Positions 1-8,626 of a stretch of DNA of 64,000 bases are shown here, one piece after another; position 1 is the first letter of the stretch, and each line of letters opens with the position of its first letter. The translations under genes were made by a program, and so were the position numbers. Under the pieces are notes generated by a model, which was not told the DNA's origin, made no database searches, and worked only from the letters and a program-made list of their open reading frames with translations. This DNA comes from Pokkaliibacter sp046614695 (GTDB lineage Bacteria; Pseudomonadota; Gammaproteobacteria; Pseudomonadales; Balneatricaceae): NCBI RefSeq assembly GCF_046614695.1, contig NZ_JBKKHQ010000012.1:310001-374000 (forward strand), read 5' to 3'.

Positions 1-122
1 GCAAGCGCGATATGCGCATTAAAGCGGATGATCTTGATCACTATCGTGGTGAGCGTGGCCGTCGCGGCAGCCTGTTGCCTCGTGGCTTCCAGCGTGTTGA
101 TGGCTTGTCCTGGGAAAGCTAG
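1..122 (+). CDS. parC: DNA topoisomerase IV subunit A, C-terminal end (partial)
   Basis: Reading from base 3 gives 39 residues before a TAG, including GERGRRGSLLPRGFQRVD. This closely resembles the end of ParC in enterobacteria, where GERGRRGTLMRGLQRID occupies the same place. ParC is the DNA breakage-reunion subunit of topoisomerase IV, which decatenates daughter chromosomes. Only the last part of its C-terminal domain is inside the window, so nothing can be said about the catalytic Tyr. A symmetrical terminator follows 22 bases after the stop and separates it from the convergent SulP gene. Confidence 0.85.
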   Translation, partial: KRDMRIKADDLDHYRGERGRRGSLLPRGFQRVDGLSWES

Positions 123-143
123 GCCGAGTCAGATAGACGCTCC

Positions 144-177
144 AATAAAAAACGCAGCTCAGGCTGCGTTTTTTATT
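144..177. terminator. Bidirectional intrinsic terminator between parC and the SulP gene
   Basis: A 15-base arm at 144-158 pairs perfectly with 163-177 around a TCAG loop. The GC core is CGCAGC/GCTGCG, flanked by A and T runs. The A run on one side and T run on the other make it functional on both strands, which suits the convergent genes on either side. Confidence 0.9.
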
Positions 178-219
178 GTCCGTAATGGAGATTTCGCGTC
201 AGAGAGCGGGCTGCTGCTT

Positions 220-1740
220 TTAGTTGTGGTCACTGGCGACCTGATAGTAAGGGTCTTCAATCAGGTTTACTTCCACCAGCGACTGCGCCTTCTTGTTGAG
301 CAGGGTCTTGCACTTAGTGCTCAGGTGGCGCAGGTGCAGCTGCTTTCCTGCCTGCTCGTAGCGCTCGACCAAATGCTCAATGGCTTCGAGCCCCGAGTGG
401 TCATAAACCCGTGAATAGCGGAAATCGAGCACAATGCGCATGGGATCCGTGGCGGGGTGAAACAGGCTCTGGAAAGAGCGGGCCGAGCCAAAAAACAGGG
501 GGCCGTGCAATACATACACCCGGGCATCGCCTTCGTCATGAGTCAGTACGCGAACATGCTTGGCGTGCTCCCAGGCAAACCCCAGTGCGGACACCACCAC
601 CCCTGCAGCCATGGCCAGCGCCAGATCGAAAAAGAGCGTCATCAGCATGACCAGAAGCGCTACCAGCTGTTCAGTCCTTGGCACTTTGCGAATCAGCCGA
701 ATCAGGGATGACTCAAACGCCGTGAACGCCACCATCAGCATGATGCCGAGCACCACGCCAAGCGGAATATAGCTCAGCCAAGCCTCGCCGCGGATCACTA
801 TCAGAATCAGTAATACGGCAGCCGTCAGGGTGGAAAAGCGGGAACGGCCGCCACTTTGCAGATTAAGCAAGGTCTGGCCGAAGTGACCGCTGGCGGGTAG
901 TCCGCCAAAGCAACTGCTGATGAGGTTACCGATTCCCTGGGCGAGACATTCCTGATTACTGCGCCCGCGGGTGTTGGTCATATCATCGGTCATGTTCAGC
1001 ACAAAGAGGCTTTCACTCAGGCCGGTAATTGCCAGCAGTAAGGCATAAGGCAGCACGATGCTGAGGCTTTCGGTATCCAGTGGCAGTTCCGGCACCTTGA
1101 GGCGCGGTACGCTGCCGGTCCAGGCGGTCACATCACCAAGGGTCGTGACATCCATGCCGATCAGATAGAGCACACCACTGACAACCACGAGTGCGAACAG
1201 CGCCGCAGGGACTTTTGGCAGGTAAAAAGGCAAGTAGCGCAGGATCAGTAAGGTCGCCAGCACAACGCCCATCAGGGTGAAGAGCGGCTCGCCTGTCAGC
1301 CAGTGGGAAAGATTATCGGGGTTACGAAAGAGGTTGAGCTGCTGGCGGAATATTTCGATCGCCAGACCGCAAATGGATCCGAGAATCACCGGCTGCGGCA
1401 GCATGCGGATGAACTTGCCGAGTTTGAGGCCCCAGGCAATCAGCTGGAAAAGTCCCATGAGCATCAGACAGGTGAAGACGTAACGCAGGCCGTAATTTGC
1501 GCCGAGATGAGCGACAACGACGACCAGTGCAGGGGTTGTCATGGCCGCCATGGCAGGACGTCCACCCAGAAGGGAGACAACCACCAGCATCATAATGGCG
1601 GTATACAGGCCTGTCAGGGGCGCAAAGCCTGCGGCGAAGGCGAGGGTCATGGCTTCGGGGACCATCGTTATAGCGAGGGCAATTCCCGCCAGAAGGTCGA
1701 AACCGGCCCGCTGGCTCCCTCGTGTTAGCGTAGCTAGCAT
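220..1740 (-). CDS. SulP (SLC26) family anion transporter with STAS domain
   Basis: A 506-residue membrane protein. The N-terminal part holds many hydrophobic segments and the SulP hallmark near residues 14-45 (GIALAITMVPEAMTLAFAAG, then a Gly-Leu-Tyr stretch). The C-terminal hundred residues lack membrane segments and look like a STAS domain (VLDFRYSRVYDHSGLEAIEHL). SulP proteins move sulfate, bicarbonate or dicarboxylates, often coupled to Na+ or H+; the substrate cannot be read from the sequence. It is convergent with parC and lies downstream of a RegBA-like pair on the same strand, with about 150 bases between. A perfect TATAAT box at 1824-1829 (minus) suggests its own promoter. Confidence 0.88.
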   Translation of the reverse strand: MLATLTRGSQRAGFDLLAGIALAITMVPEAMTLAFAAGFAPLTGLYTAIMMLVVVSLLGGRPAMAAMTTPALVVVVAHLGANYGLRYVFTCLMLMGLFQLIAWGLKLGKFIRMLPQPVILGSICGLAIEIFRQQLNLFRNPDNLSHWLTGEPLFTLMGVVLATLLILRYLPFYLPKVPAALFALVVVSGVLYLIGMDVTTLGDVTAWTGSVPRLKVPELPLDTESLSIVLPYALLLAITGLSESLFVLNMTDDMTNTRGRSNQECLAQGIGNLISSCFGGLPASGHFGQTLLNLQSGGRSRFSTLTAAVLLILIVIRGEAWLSYIPLGVVLGIMLMVAFTAFESSLIRLIRKVPRTEQLVALLVMLMTLFFDLALAMAAGVVVSALGFAWEHAKHVRVLTHDEGDARVYVLHGPLFFGSARSFQSLFHPATDPMRIVLDFRYSRVYDHSGLEAIEHLVERYEQAGKQLHLRHLSTKCKTLLNKKAQSLVEVNLIEDPYYQVASDHN

Positions 1741-1823
1741 GGTGTTGCATCCCTGAGAGCGAAATCGGATTCTAGAGCAGAGGCTGTAATCAGCTCAAGC
1801 GACGGGCTGTTGCGCGGCGCGGA

Positions 1824-1829
1824 ATTATA
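1824..1829 (-). promoter_or_regulatory. Candidate -10 box for the SulP gene
   Basis: The minus strand reads TATAAT here, 84 bases upstream of the SulP start. No convincing -35 hexamer sits 16-18 bases upstream, so it is either activator-dependent or fortuitous. Confidence 0.35.
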
Positions 1830-1888
1830 CCCCTGATACTCTCCTAGGTGTGTTCTTAACCTACTGAGTTCCAAGGGAATTGCGGGTT

Positions 1889-2419
1889 CTAGCGCTGCAC
1901 AGGACGCTTTTGCAGCTTTCGTTGCAGTGTGCGTCTGTGCATGTTCAGGGCGCGTGCGGTGGCAGAGATGTTGCCGTCATGCTGTTGTAGCACCTGCTGG
2001 ATATGTTCCCACTCTAGCCGAGCGGGTGATAATGGCGCCTGTTCGAGGGGCTGCTCCAGGCCGGATTCTGTGGCATCAAGGGCCCGGATGATATCAGCGA
2101 CTCGTGCAGGTTTTGGCAGATAGTTACGTGCCCCAAGCTTGATCGCTTCCACGCAGGTGGCAATGCTGGCGTATCCCGTGAGCACCAGAATGGCCAGATC
2201 AGGCTGTAGTGCCAACAAGTCTGGCAACAGCTTCAGCCCTGAGCGCTCATCCAGATTGAGATCCAGTGTGGCAAAGTCATAGTGCTGTCGATGCAGTAGC
2301 GCGAGCGCCTGCTCTTCCTGATGCGCCACATCGACCTGATAACCCTCACGCTCCAGACCCCGCTTTATAAGAGAGGCGTACAGGTCATCATCTTCAACGA
2401 TCAGCCAGCGTGAGTTCAT
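1889..2419 (-). CDS. regA: RegA/PrrA/ActR-type redox response regulator
   Basis: A 176-residue response regulator. The receiver domain covers about residues 4-115, with acidic pocket residues E9/D10, phosphoacceptor D53 (in TLDLNLDERSGL), T81 and K103 (LPKPA). The C-terminal 40 residues form a Fis-type helix-turn-helix (GNISATARALNMHRRTLQRKL), the layout of the RegA/PrrA/RoxR family, which controls respiratory and redox genes. Length matches the family (about 180). Its start overlaps the kinase stop by four bases (ATGA), so the pair is translationally coupled. The targets are not known; assignment to this family rather than another NtrC-like short regulator rests on the adjacent RegB-type kinase. 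Confidence 0.88.
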   Translation of the reverse strand: MNSRWLIVEDDDLYASLIKRGLEREGYQVDVAHQEEQALALLHRQHYDFATLDLNLDERSGLKLLPDLLALQPDLAILVLTGYASIATCVEAIKLGARNYLPKPARVADIIRALDATESGLEQPLEQAPLSPARLEWEHIQQVLQQHDGNISATARALNMHRRTLQRKLQKRPVQR

Positions 2420-3660
2420 GGGCTTAGCGCCTCCAAACTGCAGGACAGCGTACAGCAGGTTCGGCCCTCATCAATGTTCTCCAGCGTGACGGTGCCGCCC
2501 AGCTGCTCAAGTGTCGTCAGAGTCAGAAAGAGACCAATGCCCAAACCACCACGGCGATACTCCTGAGCATCCGTCGTGTTACCGGGCTGATTAATGATAT
2601 GAATCTGAAGTTGTCCTTGTGCAGATTGCCGTGACCAGCTCAGTTCAACGGGCGAGCCTTCATCGCTGGCATCCGCCGCATTGTTCAGCACATTCAGGAT
2701 GGCCAGCGCCAACGAGGGTGGTGCGCTGGCTGTAAAGTCTTCCTCGGCTACAACATCGCGAATCGTGCAGCGGGCATCGGGGCGCATCAGGTGCCAGCGT
2801 TTGACGATACTTTCTAGCCAATTGCCGAAGGCTTCAGGCTGGGGTGGAGCTTGCTCGCTACGCTTGACCATTGCCAGCAGGTTGTCTTTACAAATTCTCA
2901 GCTGCTGCTCCAGCAGGTCCAGATCTTCCTGTGTCGCCGTGTCCCGATGACGCTCTCTGACTTCATCGGTCAGTAGCTGGATCGTACCCAGAGGTGTTCC
3001 CAGCTCATGGGCCAGCCCTGCCGCTTCACTGGCCAGATTCAGCAGATGCGCATTTCTAAGGCCATATTCCCGCGCCACTTGCAGGGCCTGCTGTTGCTGA
3101 TGAAGGGTGCGCGCCAATCGACTGATAAACACCAGCAAAAAACTGCTGATGACCAGAAAGTTCAGCCACATTCCCCAAATATGCACATTGATCAGACTGA
3201 CCGGGGCATGGGGATCGGGAGGTAGATGTGCGGGAAAGATAATCAGCAGGGTATAAATCAGGGTGGCAACACAGGTGAGCGTCGCGGTGTAAGGCAAGGG
3301 AAGCAGCAGTGCTGAAAACGCGACAGGCACCAGCAGATAAGAGACAAAGGGGTTACTCGGCCCGCCACTTTGATAGAAGATCAGCGCCGTCAGCACCAGG
3401 TCCGAGAGTAACTGCAGCAGCAGTTCAGGCTGATCAATATCGCCTCCCTGACGATAGCGGTACACCGAGTAGGCTTCCAGAATTCCCAGCATCAGTAAGG
3501 TGACGATCAGGCCTGGCCAGGAAAGGGTCAGATGCAGATAGAAATCGGCAGCCAGCAGCACCACAACCTGTCCCGCCATAAAACCCAGGCGCATCAGAAT
3601 CATATCCCGCAAGAGGGTGCGGGAGTGTTGCTGGTTCGCCTGAGTTACTGTCAAAGCCAT
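2416..3660 (-). CDS. regB: RegB/PrrB-type redox-sensing histidine kinase
   Basis: A 414-residue membrane histidine kinase. About six hydrophobic segments fill residues 20-180. The quinone-binding heptapeptide of RegB (GGxxNPF) is present as GGPSNPF at residues 99-105, between membrane segments. The H-box is HELGTPLGT with phosphorylated H218. A Cys at residue 257 (RICKDNLL) sits where RegB carries its redox-active Cys. The ATP-binding domain follows (N box ILNVLNNAADAS, GGLGIGLFL). RegB autophosphorylates under reducing conditions and phosphorylates RegA. Both redox-sensing features are retained, so it probably senses ubiquinone pool or thiol state. No senC or hox genes lie beside it. Confidence 0.88.
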   Translation of the reverse strand: MALTVTQANQQHSRTLLRDMILMRLGFMAGQVVVLLAADFYLHLTLSWPGLIVTLLMLGILEAYSVYRYRQGGDIDQPELLLQLLSDLVLTALIFYQSGGPSNPFVSYLLVPVAFSALLLPLPYTATLTCVATLIYTLLIIFPAHLPPDPHAPVSLINVHIWGMWLNFLVISSFLLVFISRLARTLHQQQQALQVAREYGLRNAHLLNLASEAAGLAHELGTPLGTIQLLTDEVRERHRDTATQEDLDLLEQQLRICKDNLLAMVKRSEQAPPQPEAFGNWLESIVKRWHLMRPDARCTIRDVVAEEDFTASAPPSLALAILNVLNNAADASDEGSPVELSWSRQSAQGQLQIHIINQPGNTTDAQEYRRGGLGIGLFLTLTTLEQLGGTVTLENIDEGRTCCTLSCSLEALSP

Positions 3661-4030
3661 GATTCCTTAACTGCCGGGTATCAAACGGCGCTGCGAATGA
3701 TGGCAGCAGTATACAGAACTACAGGCCTTCACTTAAGCCAACACGAGAGTGAGGCTTGTTACATACGCCGGAGGGTTTGATCGTTTTTTGACCATGTTTT
3801 CGTCGAATACTGGCCAACTTCGCAGCTTGTGAAGCAAATGTTAAAGCTGTTTCAAGTTGTTTGGGGGAATCGTGTACAGCGTCATTCCATTGTATTGTTA
3901 CCTTGTAGCATTCTTCTGCACACATTGTTTTTCGCAGCAACGTAATTGCCTGAAAATACGATGAAAAAGAACGATTTGCAGGACTGTCCCCGTTAGTGGC
4001 GACAGCAGGGCAAGGCCAAAAAGGACGGTT
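3661..4030. other. Intergenic region between divergent regB-like and amidase genes
   Basis: About 370 bases without a credible gene. It must hold divergent promoters, but no hexamer pair close to consensus was found on either strand. An open frame of 134 codons on the minus strand runs through here and into the amidase gene; its composition does not look like protein and it has no recognisable motif. Confidence 0.5.
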
Positions 4031-5251
4031 TTGCCGCCTCTCAGTCAGTACGAGCGCACCATGTCTTCTCAAGATTCGTCTTATAACAATCCGGTTTCCA
4101 CAACTCAGCCAACGGACTCGCAAGATGCGGAGGTCTCGTCAGGCAAGGGGTTAAGCCGTCGACACTTTTTGGCCGCGGGTATTGCGCTGGCAACGGTCAG
4201 CTCGGTAGCGAAAGCTGCGGCTCAGGCTGTCACCGTTCGGGAGCAGGGTGAAGGGCTGCAGATTACACTGGTGGGACCTGCTCGTTCCTTTAAGGTGTTC
4301 AGCCTGAAGGGGCCGGATCGCTTGGTGATTGATGGTCCCGCAGACAGCATGACCTCAACTGCGATCTCCCATGAGTTGCAACGTTTGAAGAGCCTGCCAT
4401 GGCTCTCGACCTGGCGCTTTAATCCCAGTCATCAGGGTAAGTTTCGTCTGGTGCTGGAGTTTACGGGCGCAGCCTCCTTTACCCGCCAAACCCTCGCCGG
4501 CGGCAAGGAGGTCGTCAATCTGGTGCCATCGAAGGGAGCAGGTGCTGTCGTTGCAAAAAAAGAAGTACGTAAGCAACGCAAAGAAATTATTGTCCTCGAT
4601 CCCGGTCATGGTGGCATTGACCCCGGCGCTGTAGGCAGTCGTGGGACGAAAGAGAAACATGTCGTCCTGGAAATTGCTGAGCGTGTTCGTGAGCAGTTTA
4701 AAGGGCGCAGTAACATTGACATCGTCTTTACCCGTGACCGCGATATCTTTATCCCGCTACCTGATCGCCGGGACTTTGCCCGTGACCGTAAAGCGCGTCT
4801 TTTTGTCTCGCTGCATGCTGATGGCTTTACTGATCCAAAAGCCAACGGTGCCTCCGTTTTCACCCTTTCCGAGCGGGGCGCCAGCAGTACCATGGCACGC
4901 TTCCTCGCAGAAAAAGAAAATGCGGTGGATGAGATCGCCGGGATCAAATACTCCAAAGATAACGATGCTTTGGCCCGCACCTTGCTGGATCTGGTTCACA
5001 CCAATACGCGAAAAGAGAGCATGGAGTTAGGGGATTTTCTCGTTGGCTCCATCAAGCAGGTGCATCATATGCACAGCCGCCATCTGGAACATGCCGCCTT
5101 TGCGGTACTCAAATCGCCGGATGTTCCCTCTGTTCTGGTGGAAACGTCCTTTATTACCAATCTTGAAGAAGAGCGTATGCTCAGCAGTGACAGCTTTCAG
5201 CATAAGATTGCCAAGGCGATCAGTGGTGGTATTAACCGCTTTCTTACCTAA
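4031..5251 (+). CDS. amiC: N-acetylmuramoyl-L-alanine amidase, Tat-exported (AmiC type)
   Basis: A cell wall amidase that cleaves the amide bond between MurNAc and L-Ala during daughter cell separation. A twin-arginine signal (SRRHFLAAG followed by a hydrophobic run ending in AKA-AAQA) lies about 40 residues in. An AMIN-type peptidoglycan-targeting domain follows, then the amidase_3 catalytic domain with LDPGHGGIDPGAVG, LFVSLHAD and the SVLVETSFITN Glu near the end as expected zinc and catalytic residues. Start: TTG at 4031 has AAGGA six bases upstream; ATG at 4061 has no good ribosome site, but both keep the signal intact. Unlike E. coli amiB, it is not next to tsaE or mutL. Confidence 0.88.
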   Translation: MPPLSQYERTMSSQDSSYNNPVSTTQPTDSQDAEVSSGKGLSRRHFLAAGIALATVSSVAKAAAQAVTVREQGEGLQITLVGPARSFKVFSLKGPDRLVIDGPADSMTSTAISHELQRLKSLPWLSTWRFNPSHQGKFRLVLEFTGAASFTRQTLAGGKEVVNLVPSKGAGAVVAKKEVRKQRKEIIVLDPGHGGIDPGAVGSRGTKEKHVVLEIAERVREQFKGRSNIDIVFTRDRDIFIPLPDRRDFARDRKARLFVSLHADGFTDPKANGASVFTLSERGASSTMARFLAEKENAVDEIAGIKYSKDNDALARTLLDLVHTNTRKESMELGDFLVGSIKQVHHMHSRHLEHAAFAVLKSPDVPSVLVETSFITNLEEERMLSSDSFQHKIAKAISGGINRFLT

Positions 5252-5274
5252 TTAAACCTCTTGGTTGGAATTTG

Positions 5275-5303
5275 TTGACACTGCCGGAGTAGCTTCCTAG
5301 AGT
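5275..5303 (+). promoter_or_regulatory. Sigma-70 promoter for guaD
   Basis: A consensus -35 TTGACA at 5275-5280 is followed after exactly 17 bases by TAGAGT at 5298-5303 (four of six matches). Transcription would start near 5310, giving an untranslated leader of about 80 bases before guaD. Confidence 0.6.
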
Positions 5304-5390
5304 CCCGAAGGTTTAGAGTCATAAGCGTGCCCCGCAAGGGCCGCGTACTGATTCAGCGTCCTTATTACCCCCGGGATGGGAGAAGTCTCC

Positions 5391-6698
5391 ATGGCGACCG
5401 CGTACCGAAGCGCCTTTGTTTATTGTCTGGAGGACCCCTCCAAAGTCAGCCCGGATCAGGCAATGGTTTATGAGCCTGATGGCCTGCTGGTGGTTGAGGA
5501 AGGCAAAATCATTGCGTCAGGTAAGGTGGAAACCCTTCTTCCTACGCTCCCCGCCGGAACTGAGGTGATCACCTTCGCTGATGCGCTGATCATGCCGGGT
5601 TTTATCGATACCCATATTCATTATCCACAGATGGACGTCATTGCTTCTTACGGCGAGCAGCTGCTTGACTGGCTGGAGCATTACACCTTCCCTGCCGAAG
5701 GAAAGTTTGCCGATGCCGGGCACTGCCAGCAGATCGCCGAATCCTTTCTGGATGAGCTGATGGCTAACGGTACGACGACAGCGCTGGTGTTTGGGACGGT
5801 TCATCCTCAGTCAGTGGATGCTTTCTTTACGGCAGCAGAAGCGCGTGGCCTTCGCATGATTGCGGGCAAAGTGCTGATGGATCGTCATGCGCCTGATTTT
5901 CTGCGCGACACTCCTGAGCAGGGTGATAAGGACAGCCGGGAGCTCATCAAGCGCTGGCATAACCGCGGGCGTCTCAGTTATGCCGTTACACCTCGTTTTG
6001 CACCCACCAGTAGTGATGAACAGCTGACGCTGGCGGGAAAGCTTCTGGAAGAATTTCCTGATGTGTATCTGCACACACATCTGGCTGAAAACCTGGATGA
6101 AGTGCGTTGGGTGAGTGAGCTGTTCCCGGCAGCTTCAGGCTATCTGGATGTTTACGACCGTTTTGCGCTGCTTCGTCCCCGCGCCGTTTTTGCTCATGGT
6201 ATCCACCTTGATCAGGCTGAATTTCGACGGCTCGCTGAAACAGGATCGGCCATTGCCTTCTGCCCGACCTCCAACCTCTTTCTTGGTAGTGGGCTCTTCA
6301 ATCTGCGAGGGGCTAAAGAGGAGGGAGTGGAAGTCGGCCTTGCGACCGATGTGGGTGGCGGCACCAGCTTCTCTTTACTGCAAACATTGAATGAAGGCTA
6401 CAAAGTTCAGCAGCTGCGTGGTGACAAACTGCATCCTTATGAAGCCTTCTATCTGGCAACCCTTGGGGGAGCGCGAGCACTGCATCTGCAGGATCGTATC
6501 GGCAGTCTGGCAGCAGGTCATGAAGCGGATTTCGTCGTGTTGGATGCCAGAGGTACGCGTCTGATGAGCCAGCGTATGGCCAAGGCCGCCTCGCTGGAAG
6601 AGCAGCTCTTCGTTTACATGATGCTGGGGGATGACCGGGCCATTCGTGCGACCTATGCCAATGGCCAGTCGCAGTATCAGCGTGAAGTGTGCAGTTAA
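5391..6698 (+). CDS. guaD: Guanine deaminase
   Basis: Converts guanine to xanthine and ammonia in purine salvage and catabolism. The 435-residue amidohydrolase has the metal-binding HxH as PGFIDTHIHYPQMD (H75, H77), a central THLAEN motif, and the DVGGGTSFS Asp motif near residue 330. Length and the N-terminal YRSAFVYCLEDPS region match bacterial GuaD. Start: ATG 5391 is chosen because GGGAG lies just upstream; an in-frame ATG at 5376 would add five residues and overlap that site. No xanthine dehydrogenase or uracil permease genes are nearby, so it stands alone behind its own promoter. Confidence 0.92.
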   Translation: MATAYRSAFVYCLEDPSKVSPDQAMVYEPDGLLVVEEGKIIASGKVETLLPTLPAGTEVITFADALIMPGFIDTHIHYPQMDVIASYGEQLLDWLEHYTFPAEGKFADAGHCQQIAESFLDELMANGTTTALVFGTVHPQSVDAFFTAAEARGLRMIAGKVLMDRHAPDFLRDTPEQGDKDSRELIKRWHNRGRLSYAVTPRFAPTSSDEQLTLAGKLLEEFPDVYLHTHLAENLDEVRWVSELFPAASGYLDVYDRFALLRPRAVFAHGIHLDQAEFRRLAETGSAIAFCPTSNLFLGSGLFNLRGAKEEGVEVGLATDVGGGTSFSLLQTLNEGYKVQQLRGDKLHPYEAFYLATLGGARALHLQDRIGSLAAGHEADFVVLDARGTRLMSQRMAKAASLEEQLFVYMMLGDDRAIRATYANGQSQYQREVCS

Positions 6699-6818
6699 CT
6701 GAGGCTTTGATTGTTTAATCAGGGTATTTCGGCCAAAATAGCGCCAATTTCCCGTTTAAGTCATAACCTGCTTCGCCGAAGTTTTGGCAGAAGCCCAACG
6801 TTCAGAAGATAAAGACTC

Positions 6819-8405
6819 ATGTCCACTTCCCGCATGCCGGCTGATATCGCCAAGCGGCGCACTTTTGCGATTATTTCGCACCCTGACGCCGGTAAGACCA
6901 CCATCACTGAGAAGTTGCTGCTGATCGGTCAGATTATTCAGCAGGCCGGTTCTGTTAAAGGACGCAAGGGCGACAAGCACGCAACTTCGGACTGGATGAG
7001 CATGGAGCAGGAGCGTGGTATCTCGATCACCTCCTCCGTGATGCAGTTCCCCTACAAAGAGCGCATCGTCAACCTGCTGGATACACCGGGGCACGAAGAC
7101 TTCTCGGAAGATACCTACCGTACGCTGACCGCCGTTGACTCGGCGCTGATGATCGTCGACGGCGCCAAGGGTGTCGAGGAACGTACCATCAAGCTGATGG
7201 AAGTTTGTCGTCTGCGTGACACGCCGATTCTGTCCTTCGTCAACAAGATGGACCGCGACATTCGCGACCCCATCAGCCTGCTGGATGAAATCGAAGAAGT
7301 TCTGAAAATTCAGGCGGCACCGATCAACTGGCCTATCGACATGGGGCAGTTCTTCAAAGGGGTTTATAACCTCTACACCGACACTATCCATGTCTTCACG
7401 CCGGGCCAGGGCCACACTCTGCAAGATGATATTCGTATCGAGGGTCTGGAGAGTCAGGAAGCGAAAGATTACCTGGGTGACCTGTGGGAAAACTTTGCCG
7501 ATGAAATCGAACTGGTGCGTGGTGCCAGTCACGAGTTTAATCTTGAGGATTACCTTTCCGGCAAACTGACCCCGGTTTTCTTTGGTACGGCATTGGGCAA
7601 CTTTGGTGTGCGTGAAATGCTGGATGGTTTTGTCGAATGGGCCCCAGCGCCGATTCCCCGAGCGACTGAAAGCCGTCAGGTTGAACCGGGTGAGGAGAAG
7701 TTCAGTGGTTTCGTCTTTAAAATTCAGGCGAACATGGACCCTAAACACCGCGACCGTATTGCCTTCCTGCGTATCTGCTCCGGTAAATATGAGCAGGGCA
7801 TGAAGCTTCGTCATTGCCGTATCAATAAAGATGTTCGTATCGCGGATGCGGTCACCTTTATTGCCGGTGAGCGTGAAGCGGTAGAAACCGCGTGGGCGGG
7901 CGATATTATTGGTCTGCATAACCACGGCACGATTCAGATTGGTGATACTTTCACTGAAGGTGAAGTGCTGAAATACACCGGTATTCCACACTTCGCGCCT
8001 GAACTGTTCCGCCGCGTGCGTCTTAAGGATCCGCTGAAAATGAAGCAGCTGCAGAAAGGTCTGCAGCAGCTGTCTGAAGAAGGCGCGACTCAGGTATTCC
8101 AGCCGATCGACAAGAATGATCTGATTCTCGGTGCGGTCGGTGTGCTGCAGTTCGAGGTTGTCGCATTCCGACTGAAGGATGAATACAAGGTCGAGTGTAT
8201 TTATGAGCCTGTGAACGTCTCCACTGCCCGTTGGGTGGATTGCCCGGATGATAAGAAGTTTGAAGAGTTCAAGCGTAAGTGCTCTGAGAATCTGGCGATT
8301 GATGGCGGTGGTTTGCTGACCTATCTGGCGCCGACCCGAGTGAACCTGAGCCTGTCTCAGGAGCGTTATCCTGATGTGGTGTTCCGCGCGACCCGCGAGC
8401 ACTAA
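6819..8405 (+). CDS. prfC: Peptide chain release factor 3
   Basis: RF3 is the GTPase that removes RF1/RF2 from the ribosome after termination. The 528-residue protein has the G1 loop SHPDAGKTT at residues 20-28, the DTPGHEDFSEDTYRTL G3 region, NKMD as G4, and the RF3-specific EQERGISITSSVMQF switch segment. Length equals E. coli RF3 (529). It sits alone, with a GC hairpin without a T tract 10 bases downstream (8415-8436). A long open frame runs antisense to the whole gene but shows no protein-like features. Confidence 0.96.
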   Translation: MSTSRMPADIAKRRTFAIISHPDAGKTTITEKLLLIGQIIQQAGSVKGRKGDKHATSDWMSMEQERGISITSSVMQFPYKERIVNLLDTPGHEDFSEDTYRTLTAVDSALMIVDGAKGVEERTIKLMEVCRLRDTPILSFVNKMDRDIRDPISLLDEIEEVLKIQAAPINWPIDMGQFFKGVYNLYTDTIHVFTPGQGHTLQDDIRIEGLESQEAKDYLGDLWENFADEIELVRGASHEFNLEDYLSGKLTPVFFGTALGNFGVREMLDGFVEWAPAPIPRATESRQVEPGEEKFSGFVFKIQANMDPKHRDRIAFLRICSGKYEQGMKLRHCRINKDVRIADAVTFIAGEREAVETAWAGDIIGLHNHGTIQIGDTFTEGEVLKYTGIPHFAPELFRRVRLKDPLKMKQLQKGLQQLSEEGATQVFQPIDKNDLILGAVGVLQFEVVAFRLKDEYKVECIYEPVNVSTARWVDCPDDKKFEEFKRKCSENLAIDGGGLLTYLAPTRVNLSLSQERYPDVVFRATREH

Positions 8406-8414
8406 GTGTATCCC

Positions 8415-8436
8415 ACCGGCGGTGCAAACCGTCGGT
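8415..8436 (+). terminator. Hairpin after prfC, weak terminator candidate
   Basis: ACCGGCGG at 8415-8422 pairs with CCGTCGGT at 8429-8436 (one G-U pair) around a six-base loop. No T tract follows, so it may be a processing or stabilising hairpin rather than a true terminator. Confidence 0.35.
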
Positions 8437-8626
8437 ATTGTATCCTCAGCCGGAGGGTGCAAATGTCTCCTCAGCCCATGGGTTGTAAACGCCTTGGCCT
8501 CTGGGGTATACAGCAGTAAGACTTCTCAGCGCGTTAACCGTTTAGTACGTTTGCCTATTCGTCCCTGGACTGTGCCAGATTCATCCTCTGGCTATGTTCC
8601 AACCGAGCCGTGGATAGACTGTACCC

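Noticed and set aside
28..414. Open frame of 128 codons over the end of parC and into the SulP gene
   Set aside because: Runs through the bidirectional terminator and both real reading frames; its hydrophobic start is the out-of-frame parC end.
3719..4123. Open frame of 134 codons on the minus strand upstream of the amidase
   Set aside because: Overlaps the amidase start region, has no recognisable features and would occupy the only space for divergent promoters.
6756..8462. Open frame of 568 codons antisense to prfC
   Set aside because: Covers RF3 exactly, has no domain-like pattern and is rich in residues expected from reading the opposite strand of a highly biased gene.
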